64,000 bases of DNA from the NCBI GenBank assembly GCA_037447655.1, contig JBBHKE010001774.1:1-64000 (forward strand), given 5' to 3'. The position numbers and the translations under genes are program-made. Below, one piece after another: positions 22,569 through 34,780 of this stretch (the stretch's first letter is position 1; each line of letters opens with the position of its first letter). The DNA comes from Zygnema cylindricum. Its lineage: Eukaryota; Streptophyta; Zygnematophyceae; Zygnematales; Zygnemataceae. A model generated the notes under the pieces. It did no database searches. It saw nothing but the letters and a program-made list of their open reading frames with translations, and was not told the DNA's origin.

Positions 22569-25500
22569 ATGTGCCCTTGGAGCAATTCAGGAAGCTCTTC
22601 AAAAGGATGGATCATTGACTCAGGTGCATCCATGCATATGTGTCGTGATAAAGAACTCTTCACTAAACTAAAAAAGATCCCTACTGTGGAGATAAAGTAT
22701 GGGGATGGGAGAGTGGTTACTACAGATCTAGTGGGATCAGTAAATCTGAAAGTCTTAGTGGAGGGTAAGACTACTATACTTACATTCTTATATGTACTCT
22801 ACATTCCACAGCTGAGTAAAAATCTTGTCACAAAGAGTTTGATACCTTCACTAGAAAGGGAGTCTTTACAGCTAATTATAGGGATGAAGTTTACTTCACG
22901 ACAAACAAGGGTAGCCAAAGAATGTTTAGGCTGAACTTGAGTAATGAAAAGAAGAATGCTTACTATGATTGTGTTGCTAATTTGATGATTTGGCATAAGC
23001 GGTTGGGGCATGTGCATTTTGATAGGTTGAGGGAAATGAAAAATCTTGGGGTAGTAGAAGGCATTTAGTTTGGGTATTATGAAATGATGGATGGTTGTAG
23101 TGGCTGTGCTCAAAGTAAGGCTCACAGACTTCCCTTTCCCAAAGCCGCCACATATAAAGGTGAGAAAGTATTAGATTTGGTCCACACAGATATTTGGGGA
23201 CCGGCAAAAGTACCTTAGGTTGGAGGAAAGAGGTTCATGAAGACAATAACAGATGACTGGTTTAGATACTTTAGAGTCTTCTTTCTAAAAACAAAGTTTG
23301 AAGCATCAACGTACTTCAATGAATTTAAAGCTTGGAGTGAGAAGTTGCATGAAACCCCCATTAAGAGGATAATGAGTGATAATGGGGGGGAATATACCTC
23401 TTACCAGTTTGAGGAATATCTAAGAGATGAGGGAGTGCAGCACCTGAAAACTGTACCATATAACCCGGAACTAAATGGGGTAGCTGAGAGGTTGAATCAA
23501 ACACTAAGAGATAGTGCATGCAGTATGTTGGCTGACAAGAAAATAGGAAAGAGATTTTGGGCAAAAGCGATGAACTGTGCCAACTACATTAAAATTAGAG
23601 TCCTTACCTCAGCTATTAAGGGAGTGACACCTTATGAGAGATGGGTTGGAAGGAAACCAAATATCTCACACCTTAAAGTATTTGGCAGCGAAGTTTACAG
23701 TCTTGACACGGATAAGAAAAACTATAAACTAGATGCTAAGGGAAAACCTGGATACTTTGTGGGATATGATGAGGATGTTAAGGGATATAGAGTCTATGAC
23801 TTAATAAAGAAAGATATCATTCTTGTCAAACACCTAGTTGTCATGGATGAAGGGAAGTCATTTGACCCCTTCAAATATACAAAGAAGATAAGAATCAGAT
23901 TTCAGTCCGAAAATGAGGAGAACTCGGTTGTTCCCGAAAGGGACATGAGTGAAACCGTGATTGCAGATTCGAGGAGATCGACGATACAGAGGGCTCACCA
24001 GAAACCTCACATACCCCTATGGACTTCGAGGTGATAGAAGACGTGGGACCAGAACCGGCTTATATGGACAGGGGAGCCGATGAGACAGTGAGGAGAAATC
24101 CAAAACTTCCATCCATTCCAGCTTCGGAGTTTGAGGGAGGGAGAAGCAGCAGTAAAAATATACAGGAAAAACAGGCCGCTCATAAGGTAACTAAGCTATC
24201 TCACCCAGATGAGCCTCAGTCTTACTCGGAGGCAGTGAATAGTCCGGAGAAAGAAAGATGGAGTAGAGCCATAAATGATGAGATGGCCTCCATCATGGAA
24301 GCAAATACTTTATAACTAGCGGATTGTCCTCCAGACAGAAAAACCCATTGGGTGTAAATGGGTATTTAAACTAAAACTGAACCCATATAATACCATTGAG
24401 AGATATAAGCCTCGATTCGTAGCGAAAGGGTTCACGCAAAAGGAGGGGATTGACTATGAGGAGACCTTTGCTCCAATTGTTCGGTTCCCATCAGTAAGGA
24501 TTCTCCTCAGTCTGGCAGCATCGGAAGACACGGAAATACACCAGATGGACATTACGACTTCTTTTTTTAATGGTGAGTTAGAGGAAGAAATATTCATGAG
24601 GCAACCCGAGGGGTTCGTGGAAGAAGGAGAAGAGAGCAAAGTCTGCAGGCTTATAAAGTCGTTATATGGACTGAAACAGGCTCCCCGACAGTGGAATAAG
24701 AAACTAGATGTGTTTCTCACTAGTTTGGGATATATCCGGATCAGCTCTGACCATTCTATCTATATGTTTGAAGATGAGAATGGTGTCATTTTTATTGCAA
24801 TTTATGTGGATGATCTGCTTGTGTTGAGTAAATTTTTGGAAAAAATCAATATGTTAAAGAAAAACTTAGAAGCAGATTTGATATGAACAATTTAGGGGAG
24901 GCAAGATATATTTTTTGGGGATTTAAATGGAGAGAGATAGGGGGAAGAAGATTGTCAAACTTACTCATAAAGAAGCAATAGGTAATAAGCTTGAGAAATT
25001 CCCGAGGGAAAATGCTAACAGTTGTACCACTCCCATGGACTTGCAAAAATATAAGTGATGGGAGTGTAGAAGGAGGAGTGATGATGTTAGATGATCAAAT
25101 GAGTCCAGAGGAGAGAGAATTTATGAAGTCTATCCGTTATAGACATGTCGCAGGAAGTTTAATCTATTTTATGAACTGTACCAAGCCAAACATGGCGGTA
25201 GCAGTTGGAGTACTTGGTAGGAGTCTTAATGATCATAGGAAGAGAGACTGGGACGCAGCCAAGAGAGTCATGAGATATCTGGTGGGAACCAAAGAGTTAA
25301 GGTTTCATTTGGGAGGGGAGCACAGTGACATCACTACTTGGAGTGATGCCAGTTATGTGGACACACCTATGAGAAGATGCACTTCTGGGTATGTGTTATA
25401 TGTTGGGGAAGGTGCTTGATGTTGGAGCACTAACCAACAAAAGGTGGTTGCTCAGTCTACCATGGAGGATGAGTACATGGCCTGTTGTTCTGCTGTGAAA

Positions 25501-25755
25501 GAGTTGATGTGGGTCAAGTCCTTGCTGCAAGAACTAGGGTATATTAAGGAGGGAGTGCATGAAGTGTTTTGTGATAATCAAGCTTCCATTGCAATTGCAG
25601 CTAATCCAAAACATCATTTGAAAGCTAAGCATATGGACATAAGATTGAGTTTTGTGAGGGAAAAAGTTGAGAATAAGATTGTGAATCTTGTATATAGATT
25701 TGATGAGGAAATGGTGGCTGATATGATGACAAAACCAGTGCCCTGTCATAAATAG
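22569..25755 (+). pseudogene. copia pol remnant (protease, integrase, RT, RNase H)
   Basis: In order: aspartic protease site WIIDSGAS (about 22605), GAG-pre-integrase segment with LGHVHFDRLREM (about 23005), integrase with the three acidic catalytic residues in HTDIWGP, MSDNGGEY and NGVAERLNQTL (23185-23520), reverse transcriptase with QMDITTSFFNGELEEE, SLYGLKQAPRQW and the YVDD active site (24340-24835), and RNase H with TWSDASY and VFCDNQASIAIA (25130-25755). In-frame stops include TAG at 23066 and 23216. Breaks occur near 22935, 24040, 24316, 24890 and 25417. Integrase before reverse transcriptase places it in Ty1/copia, not gypsy. Confidence 0.93.
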
Positions 25756-25806
25756 AAATATAGTAGAGAAAAATGTGGACTAAAACTGAAGGTTAAATTA
25801 GACTAG

Positions 25807-25819
25807 AAAATAAGGGGAG
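25807..25819 (+). other. Polypurine tract of the copia element
   Basis: AAAATAAGGGGAG abuts the 3' LTR start, the expected position for plus-strand DNA priming. Confidence 0.75.
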
Positions 25820-26856
25820 AGTTGAAATTAATAGATTTCTAAAGTATTTTATAGGTTTAAATATGTTAGTATTAAAGGAAAAGAAAAGGACGGACAGCCT
25901 GCCTCCACCTCCTCTCTCTAGCCCTAATACTTGTTGTAGTCACTAAAAGATAGACATGGTGGTTGATCCATGGCTACCTTAGTTCAACAGGCAGTTATTT
26001 TTAGTAGGTTACTAGAAATATATCTGTCGGACCCGGGATTTCATCACGGTACATGTCGTTCGTCAAGTTGGCCGATAGCGGTCAGCTTTATCCTATTAAA
26101 CTAGGATCGATGCTAAATGCTATAGTATGTGTTAGATATATATATATATATATATATATTTAGGAAGGAAAAAATTCATTTAACTGAAACTGTATACGGC
26201 ATGCATAGATACAGTTTAATAAAGTACGAAGTACGATACTATTGCGAAACGGATACCGCGCATTTTGTTTCGACAACGAAACAAATGTCGCGCAAGTATT
26301 TATAACGGCTGAGATTGCATTTCGATTCAAATCCAACGACGCACATCATCGCTGAAATATCAGAGTGGTCACTTTGGCTTTTTGTGACATGGCATGACCT
26401 AGCGCCATGTGGAGAGATCACATTTGGTCGCGGGAATTCTGAGGAACCTACGGAAGAGTAAAAAGAGGACGCGTCCACGTAATTGCCTTCTCATACATTT
26501 GTCGTACAAAAGGTACACCGACAGTAGTACTTTCTTGTACGGTACAGCAATATAATTGGTTCGTACTTTAGTAGATGGGAGTTATTAGAGGGAATCCGGA
26601 CTTAGTGTTTTTGGTACATTCACCTCTCCCCTTGAGGGTTTGTATAAAATAGGCATCTTTGCCACCCCATAATTTATCGCCTGGTTGGGCGTTTTTAGGG
26701 ATTTTTTTTTCTATGGACTCAAAAGAGTCTAGGCTGCACCGGGGTGCAGTCTGATTGTCTGCTTAGGTAGCAATGGTTGCCATTGAAAGTGGGTTAGTTA
26801 GTAACTACCTAGAGGCTTCTTGTATTTTGTAGTCCAATGGAGGACACAGAGTTGCA
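25820..26856 (+). repeat. 3' LTR of the copia element (1037 bp)
   Basis: Aligns with the 5' LTR end to end. The terminal TG is AG here. A TA microsatellite at about 26138-26159 is expanded relative to the 5' LTR. Followed by the ACATC target duplication. Confidence 0.93.
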
Positions 26857-26964
26857 ACATCAGGATGCTATGATTATCGCGTCTATTCCTATTCTTTAAT
26901 TCAACAACCATTCCCTAACTACGAGTTAAAAAAAAAACAAAAAATATGTAATTATATAAAATCT

Positions 26965-29900
26965 TTAGACCTCGCTGCCGCTCATCGCCCCATCGGTGTT
27001 AATACTGTTTTGCTGAATGTCGGCATCTTCAATATTTTGGAGGAATTCTCTTTCCTTTGGCCAAGGGGGTTCTACTACCTCGCCCTCGAAGTGGTTGCGG
27101 TGTTTGGCGATTATTGCTGCAATTGTTGTGTGAGCATGTCTTAATCCCATAGTCCGTTGCGTAAGGACATGCCACATTGAATCATGGCTTTTTGAGCATA
27201 ACTCATTTCGTTTCTGTCCCTCATCGCATTAACCTCTCGGATGGAGTCCCTTGCCAATTTCGAAAAAAATACCTTACCGAGTCCAATCAATTTTCCGGAC
27301 CACCCACGGCTCGAAGGTTTAGCCCATTCCCCGATTTCGATACCTTTAGCTTTCCAACTGTCCCTTTTGCGAGTCCAAACGTCCTTGATTTCAGAAATGA
27401 CAAACGAGTCGGTCGGTTAAACAAGATGCGTTGCATTAGGGGGGGAAAAGTGGAGAATGTGTTTTTCGCTTCAAGAGCACGCTCTAGATCCTCCGACATA
27501 TTATGTCCACCACAGTTGTCAAGGAACATGATTTTTTGCCGTCCCAACCGGTCCCTTTGATAAGCCCTCGTCTCTCTGAACCATTGTGGGAGGATCGTTT
27601 TGTCGTTCTAACCTTTCGGACCGGTCCGGTAACAAACACCTGAAAACATATATAATGGACCACAATTAGAAAATAATTATAACTTCATTCCGCTTGCATA
27701 CATTTTTCCCAGCGGGGTTAAGACATACATAAATCTTTGTGAAAGGAAAATCGTGCAACATAATGAAATTGAAAATTGAGTATAGAGAAAAATACTCACC
27801 CGCGATGTTGTCCAGTAAACCTTGTATCGGGTAACTTCGTGCACTATTTGCAAAAATGATCATCGGGCTCTCGATCCGTGCGTTAACCCCACCTGTTATT
27901 GGAACCATGAGAGTCATGGATTCACCTCCTCCGGCGACGTCGGCATATTTCACCACGTCATCCCCTCGAAACCCCAATGTCTTCTCATTGTCTTGATTGA
28001 CGATCACGTGTGTTTCGTCTATGTTTTCCACGATATCTTCGTTGAATATTCCTGGTATACATGCGACAACAAACCAAAAATAAACAAATTATTATTTGGT
28101 GAGTATATGTCATTAAGTAGAAAATAATACGAAATGAAAAATCAATAAAAATAAACTTGACATTAGCATAATAACTCCAAAATCAAGCGTGGCTTACCGG
28201 ATTCAAAACCTCGTTTTAGTACGCTTATGTGGAAGGCTACGGTTTGCTCGATGTAGTCATCTTTCTCAAGACTACATTGTAGTTTCCCCTTTAGTGCACG
28301 CACGACAATGTTGTGTTTTTCTTGGCACCTTTGCACCCACATTTTATTGATTATTGGGTGCGTTTTGGACCCATCATTGTTGAACCATTCCGGGCCATAC
28401 TCTTCTCTCTTTGGTCTTATTATATCCCGTGCCATGTCCCCGAGAATTGCGATAGACATCTTCATTCCCGCTTTCTTAAACCGTTCAAAATCCTCAAGTA
28501 ACTCCTCGTGTATAACCGCGACCCAAGTGGCTTCCTTGCGTCCTTGTCCCGGTAATGCCTTGGTAACCGCCACCGATCTCCTCCCAAAACTCGAAGTCAA
28601 AAAGGTACGCGTTCGCTATCTTATCCCATCGAGCATGGACCTCCTTTCTACCCACCATCGCTTGACTTTTTGATACTCTGTACACAATAAAAATAAAACA
28701 AACAATATATAAAGAATAAGTTTCAAAATGAATGTAGCTACATTACCAATTTTTTATAATGAACAACAAAAATTAACGACGAAATATTGACATAACATAA
28801 TAGCGACAACTAATTGTCGTCGCTAATTATATCACGTCACATTGATTTTTCAGCGTATCCCTTGACATATACTCGTCTGTGGACTACCCATGATTTTTTG
28901 CAAGTTAACAGTCCATGCAACGACGACACAGTCTCGTCGTTAAACCGGTAATTACGAGTGTCAAACATAAACATGACAGCAGGAAAACCATAAAAACGGT
29001 TAACAATTATTAAACGTACATACAAAAAGTAAAGGGAATTGAAGCACGATGTGAATACACGTATAGACAAAGAAAAAAAAAACAATGGGAACACAATAGA
29101 GGGTGAAGGAGAAATCGAGTTACCTCCCCGTCGAATGAAGGCCATTAATATGACCCTCATCATTCCCCATCAACGTCGCCTAACCTCTGCAAGCTCTCGA
29201 GTCAAATTTTCACTCAACCGACGAACCCCTATCATCGCTACTTCTTGAGACGCCACCTGACGATTAAGAATTTCGACCTCATTCCTCAATTGTTTTACCT
29301 GTGGTGGTGGAGGGGGCTTATCGTCATGTAGAACCCTCGGAATTTCCCAAAGATAAGTTCGTCGCACTTGTACATTCTAAAAGCGATTCAAAACCGCACT
29401 TTGCGCATCTAAAAATGCTTTAAAGTCTGGAGTACGAATTGCACGACGAATGATAGTGAATAACCATGGGTCACAAGGATGATAATGGCGCAATAATTCC
29501 GACACATCAATCTCGAATCCGTTCACTCTACGGACAACCCAAGTGAACTGGGCATTATTAGGCTGAAAATGCCTAATGTATGGAAAATTCGAAGCATGGT
29601 TGTAAGATGCAATGTACAACCATGTTGGGTGGGCGAGGACATCCGGAGGGATGTCGAGGATTTCCGGGACGGTTTTCAACCACCGATCGATGGGTCGAGG
29701 CTCCCCATAACGCCAATAATCAGGCCATTCCTCCACGGGGATGTAATGCGCCGCCGTTGGTTGAAAGCCATCCATGGCCTCATCTCCGACTGGGGGCGGA
29801 AAAAACCAGTTCGGTTCCTCCTCTCGGACGGGAACTTCACGGTTTTGTGGATTTCGAGCTGTTTCTACCGCCACGAGAGCCCTCTCGCGGTCTGGTGCAG

Positions 29901-31710
29901 GAGAAAAACTGAATACCTTGTCTTCGTCCACATACTCTCTTTCCATAGGTCTTTCCGAGCTCTCCGAAGATTCGTCGTCCGAGGTTGTGGGGTCGTCTTC
30001 GTAATTGGTCACCGGAATATCCGACGGTAGGGTTTCTTCCGCCACTTCCTCCTCTTCGGTAGGCTCATCCCCATCCACTATAGACTCTTCGGTATAGGTA
30101 TCGATGGGTGGTAATCTGCATCGACGTCCTTACCCCCCTCTACTTCGTGTTCACCTACCTCATTCGCTTCAACCCCTTCATCCTTTAACTCCCCCTCCAA
30201 CTCATTGCCAGTTTCCACCCTATCCGTCCTAGTCTTTTCCCTTCCCACCTTATTCGGTTCCTCTTTGTCATCTATTTCATGATCCGCTTCCTCCCCCTCC
30301 CTCAACACTAGCTCCAATCCAACCCCTTCTCTTCCACCAACATCTTCTACCACATCCCCTACCCTAACAATCTCCTCCCTTTCTCTATTTAAGCCCTCTC
30401 TTGGGATTCTATCCCCTTCTACAACCTCCTCAACCAACATTCTCCTTTCTTCTTCCCGCGCTACTTCCCTCGTAAAGTTTTCCCCTCTAAGTATATGACC
30501 CCCCACCTCGGTTTTCGTTGGCGGTGGAAGAAGTCGTCGCTGAATGGCAAAGCGAAGAGGTTTCCATGGTGGTCGGACGCCCTCCATGAAAAAGGAAAAT
30601 TACTCCTTATCAAAAAACTAAGCAGAGACACAGTTAGAATGTGACAAAAACAACTTAAGAGACTAACTTTATTCAGCGCATTTATTAAAATAGTTTGGAA
30701 TTTGTGTTACTTTACTATTCACTCCCAACCTATTTAAACGTTGACCCATGCGAACTACAAAGGGACGTTTCAGCGACGAAAAATGTCATCGCCCATTCAG
30801 TGGTATTTGGATAATCCAACAGATACTCGTCGAAACAATATCGTCGCTATCGAATTTCATTCGCGAATACCAGCATAGGGGTTTCTAACCTCGGTTCGTC
30901 GATGACGCCGAACCATTGTTGGCAGTCATTCGAACTTCTGTCCAAATGAGGTGTTATTGTACATACCGTAATTTCGTCGCGCCCATCATTGAACCGAGGA
31001 CACGATGTCGTCGTCTACTATGATACAAGTCAATCTCGTCAGTAAAACGATGAACCTAAAATGAAAACGTACGACACGTGGAGGAGAAAGACCACAAAAT
31101 GCCAAACACAATACTGAATATCCCTCAACAATAAAAAATAAGTACTAATGTGGAGGAAAAGTGCGATTAGGACAAACATCGAGAGGGTAAGACGACGGTC
31201 CAACATTAAACACGCAATTACTACAAAGTCACAACGAAACTTAATTTCAAAAATTGTTTTAAGAGGTGCAATAAAACCATTTAATACATGGGGTAAGGTA
31301 TGACGATAGTGCTTACTAGTACCGTACACTTCGGTAAAATGTTCCGGAAACTTCCTCATGGTCCTTTGAATGAGTTCCTTCGACCCGTTCTTCTCACAGT
31401 CTTTCAACATCCAATTTAATACTCGCAATCGAGTAACCTTGGTCGACACGTGTTGAATTTTTCGGTGGGCAACACGTCCTCTAGCATTGCCTAAGGACGG
31501 AAAGAACCCATCCACGATCGTCGCCGGATCAACCGACGTTTCCACTTCCGGCTCGCTCTCGTCGTCGTTCTTCTCACCGTATTCCTCGTTTGGAAACTCA
31601 TTTTCCTCGTTGATCCTCTCGTCTTCCGTATCGTGTTCAATTTGTGGATTACGGGGAACAGTGATGCTATTGCCATAGTTTGCACCCGAAATCCGAGTGA
31701 GAGTCCACAT
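26965..31710 (-). pseudogene. Pogo-like (DDE_1-class) transposase, decayed, with introns
   Basis: Exons read 31710-31317, 28677-28198, 28051-27800 and 27639 down to about 26965, with phase-consistent GT..AG junctions. Exon 1 has an acidic N-terminus, then TKVTRLRVLNWMLKD and RTMRKFPEHFTEVYGT. Exon 2 continues KYQKVKRWW, then GQGRKEATWVAVIHEELL (helix-turn-helix region). The first catalytic Asp is in NIDETHVIVNQD, followed by TLGFRGDDVVKYADV; the second is in MFLDNCGGHN; the third lies in PTDSFVIS at about 27400-27415. The C-terminal part has LARDSIREVNAMRDRN and MSYAQKAMIQCGMS. Lesions: TAG at 28616-28618, TAG at 27608-27610 (a Trp codon in relatives), TAA at 27417-27419 (Gln expected), a frameshift at the G7 run 27439-27445, and further breaks after 27290. 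It cannot make a full protein. Confidence 0.82.
29170..30587 (-). pseudogene. Unrecognised acidic coding region inside the transposase intron
   Basis: Three open pieces on the transposase strand, all within its first intron (28678-31316). The upstream piece (30587-30078) begins MEGVRPPWKPLRFAIQRRLL and becomes Glu/Val/Gly-rich. A frameshift near 30078 leads to TEESIVDGDEPTEEEE (30105-29377), which ends in an ordered-looking block (WLFTIIRRAIRTPDFKAF) and stops at 29377. The same frame resumes after that TAG with RRTYLWEIPRVL and a predicted coiled coil (LRNEVEILNRQVASQEVA) to 29170. I recognise no family. It may be a second transposon protein, cargo, or an older insertion. About 430 residues with two lesions suggests it was once one protein. 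Confidence 0.5.
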
Positions 31711-33087
31711 ACTCCCAAACTCCGAATATCACTAAATGAACAAGTTGAAAGAGCAGCCGTAAAAGTAAAGAATGGCAACCAAAAATAATGTAGACAAAGA
31801 GTTGGTAGTGTGCTTCTCATTTTCACAGATGCACTTATATAGTAGAAAAGATGCTCGCGAAATTAAATTTGCGCGGAAAGAATGGAAGGAAACGCCGTCA
31901 CTTTAAAAAATTCAAAATTTGAACGTTTTTTGAATCCTCACTATTGTAAATATGAAAAAACGAGAGAATAAAAGCGGGAAAAAATATAATTTGGAGCAAT
32001 TTGGCTAAATATTCCAAAAATCACGTCGTCGCCGAAAAAATTGACAGCGCCATGGAACACCTCCAGATTACATGTTGTACGGCTAATATTAGAGTAGATA
32101 ACATTCGATGGTTGTAACACCGATACACGATTTTTCCATCGTCGTCTTTGATCGCTGACCAACTTTACAAATACGTGGACATTAAACATGCCATGTTTTT
32201 CGGCAAGAGCCAATGATTATCTTTCGATGGCGGTTGACCAGTTGTCGTCGACATTTTACCTCCAATTATAATTAAAATGTATCCTAAACGAGGTTTGTTA
32301 TATGTTAGACCCTCAATTACAATTAACCATGATACTAAAAAGAGGATCGTTACACGTTTGACGCAACTAAACGCATCCACATTATAATTAAGTGTCTGTA
32401 TTACAATATATGAATTCTAATAAAACATACCAACTGGCACCTTATTAAAGTTAACGGTCCATATTTAACGTCATACAACGCTCGATATCCACGCGAATGA
32501 CAATGAAAACTAAAATCTTTCATATAATTCAGTGCAAGTTAACTGAAATGAAACAATACATAGAATGCATGACGTCATAGTTTCGTTCAAACACGATAAT
32601 AAACTGAACCGAACGAACGTACTAAAGTCATACGGTCACTGCGTTTTACAGGTCGAAACAAAGAATCGATAAATGCACATTTTGTCTTATGTTGTACTCG
32701 CACATCTTTTACTGTAGTAATATTCACGCGTGCGAAAAAAACCATTGTTACAATTGTATTTACAAGTGAACGAAAAGACAACAACTGTACCATTCGACCC
32801 AATTTACATGTACCTATTTTAGTGTATAAATCTGCATGGAGTAATGATTGTTTAGCAACAAACACAAATTATAATTATGGATTTATTTCACGGCAAGGAC
32901 GCCTCGTGGTACGGATTGTCAGGTGTTGTACTTTTACCTATTTTAACGTATATGTAATGAGGGCGAATCCTGTAGACCTAAATCAGTGTTAAGGAGAAGT
33001 TACAATTAAACATATTTTTAACGATGGGATGGATACACAAATTAGCATCAATGACACTATTTTGGTATTGATACTAATAATTTCTTT
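31711..33087. other. Right arm of the pogo-like transposon, no gene recognised
   Basis: AT-rich sequence between the first transposase exon and the right terminal repeat; the transposase promoter should lie here. A CACGTCGTCGCCG word at about 32021 echoes the left-arm repeats. Open frames at 31941-32213 and 32587-32865 (minus) have no recognisable motif. Confidence 0.5.
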
Positions 33088-33109
33088 AGTCTAATAACGA
33101 TTCACGGTG
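33088..33109 (-). repeat. Right terminal inverted repeat of the pogo-like transposon
   Basis: Reverse complement matches 17350-17371 at all 22 bases and is followed by TA at 33110-33111. Confidence 0.75.
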
Positions 33110-33390
33110 TATAGTATAGATTGTAAATCCGTACAGTATGCACACTAATACGGGGCGCGTATTTTACGTGGCTATAGTATATACTATATAATGTTTTGAT
33201 AAAATGATCGTTTTAGGAATATCAAATCATGGAATGTACTATGCGGAATTTAGGGTTTGTTTGTTCAGAATTGGAGAATGTGACCGAAATGGGGAAACGA
33301 TGTACGATACATCCACCCCCTTCAATTCGTAACCATTTCGATATGAGTCATTACTGTACTTTAGAGTACACTGTACAACAGTACTATAGT

Positions 33391-34780
33391 CAGAGGTCGG
33401 AAACAGTTAACCGAAATCGTGACCGAGCGTTAACCGACCGCCCGCGTCGGATCCGGAACAGATTCGGTTGCCAAATTTTGGGGGTCGGGCGGTTATGGTC
33501 GGTTGATTCATCAGGAAAAAAAAACGGTCGGTTACGGTCGGTCAACCAAAAAATGAAAATTTTGTACTGTCCATATAATCCAACATTCTTCTACTTTGTA
33601 CTCTTTGGTATCGTGGAAGTACGTGACATCATGGTTAGCGTCGCAAATCTGATAAGGTACTGTAGTAACGCTATTAATTTCGCAAATCTTAAAGAACGGG
33701 CCAAAGCGTCGCAAATGTGACACGTGAGTAACACTATTCATTTCGCAAATCTTAGGGAACGCGACAAATCGTAATTATTGGCTTATTCATACGTCGTACA
33801 TTGGTTAATTTTGTACTTTTTCGATTACGGGCGGGCACGGTTAGTCGCGAGAAATCCTAATTCAGTTAATTTTTATTTTCGTAAACGTCGGTCGGTTAAC
33901 GGTTAACAATTTTGGAGCGTGACATAACTTCGTCAAGCGTCGGTTACTCAAATTTTGAAAAAAAAAAACGGGCAGTTTCTGTTATGTAAAATTTTGACTT
34001 TTGCGACCTTTCACTATAGTGGAGCCCATCCAGAATCTAGACTTTATGGTGAAAATCGTTGGATGTTGACAAAGATTTCATACAGTTTTGGACTTTTGGT
34101 AAGTTGCTTGTATCGGTTTTGGGTATCGAACTGCGATATATAGTCTGTAGCGTTACGGAGTAAATCCAGTAGTCTAGAGACCGCAAAAGTCAAAAGTTTA
34201 CATAACCGGAACCGACTGTTTTTTTTTTCAAAATTTGAGTAACTGACGCCCGACCGAGTTATTTCACGCTCCAAAATTGTTAACCGTTAACCAACCGGCG
34301 TTTACGTAAATAAAAGTTAAATGAAACTCGATTTCTCGCGACTAACCGTGCCTGCCGGTAACCGAAAAAATACAAAATTAGAACGCTCATTGTTATTATC
34401 GTTAATGTACTTTGCAATAATGTACGATGTATGAATAAGCCAATAATTACGATTTGTCGCGTTCCCTAAGATTTGCGAAATAAATAGTGTTACTACCTTG
34501 TCAGATTTGTGACGCTAATCATGATGTCACGTAGTTTCACGATACCAAAGATTACAAAGTAGAATAATGTTGGATTGTATGGACTGTACAAAATTTTCAT
34601 TATTTTTGGTTTGTTGGTTAACCGACTGTAACCTACTTATTTTTTCTGGTGAATCAACTGACTGCAACCGCCCGGCCCCCAAAATTTGGCAACCGAATTC
34701 GTTCTGGATCCGGCTCGGGCGGTCGGTTAATGGTCAGTTAATGGTCGGTCACGGTTTCGGTTGACCGTTTGCGACCTCTG
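33391..34780 (+). mobile_element. Fold-back element with about 600-bp inverted arms
   Basis: Starts CAGAGGTCGGAAACAGTTAA and ends with the diverged reverse complement (TTGACCGTTTGCGACCTCTG). The arms can be followed inward for about 600 bases through shared blocks such as ATTTGCGAAAT, GATACCAAAG and GGTTAACCG, meeting around a central 150-base spacer near 34020-34165. Flanks ACTATAGT and ACGCAGTC resemble a decayed 8-bp duplication, and CAG..CTG ends fit hAT. No transposase is visible. Arm divergence implies age. Confidence 0.75.

Larger units (their letters stand above)
20462..26856 (+). mobile_element. Decayed Ty1/copia LTR retrotransposon (6395 bp)
   Basis: Two direct LTRs (20462-21495 and 25820-26856) enclose gag, protease, integrase, reverse transcriptase and RNase H remnants in copia order. 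The element is flanked by the 5-bp direct repeat ACATC at 20457-20461 and 26857-26861, the usual copia duplication length. The 5' LTR starts TGTTGAAATT and both end TTGCA; the 3' LTR start has mutated to AG. No intact primer-binding site follows the 5' LTR. Many stops and frameshifts, plus roughly one difference per 10-15 bases between the LTR stretches I compared, mark it as old and inactive. It is inserted into the large pogo-like element. Confidence 0.95.
17350..33109 (-). mobile_element. Large Tc1/mariner-pogo-type DNA transposon with nested copia element
   Basis: The left end CACCGTGAATCGTTATTAG continues identically for 22 bases to the reverse complement of the right end (33088-33109), and both ends are directly flanked by TA. 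The span is 15.76 kb; removing the copia insertion and one target duplication leaves about 9.36 kb. Inside, on the minus strand, is a DDD-type transposase gene of the DDE_1 (pogo/Tigger-like) class, for which TA duplication is expected. A 75-bp tandem array with CGACGA/TCGTCG words lies in the left arm; similar words recur at 28815, 28920, 30770-31020 and 32025. The element is long for pogo. Its integrity as one unit rests on matching ends, TA flanks and interior content. The ends could instead belong to two separate MITEs. Confidence 0.68.
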
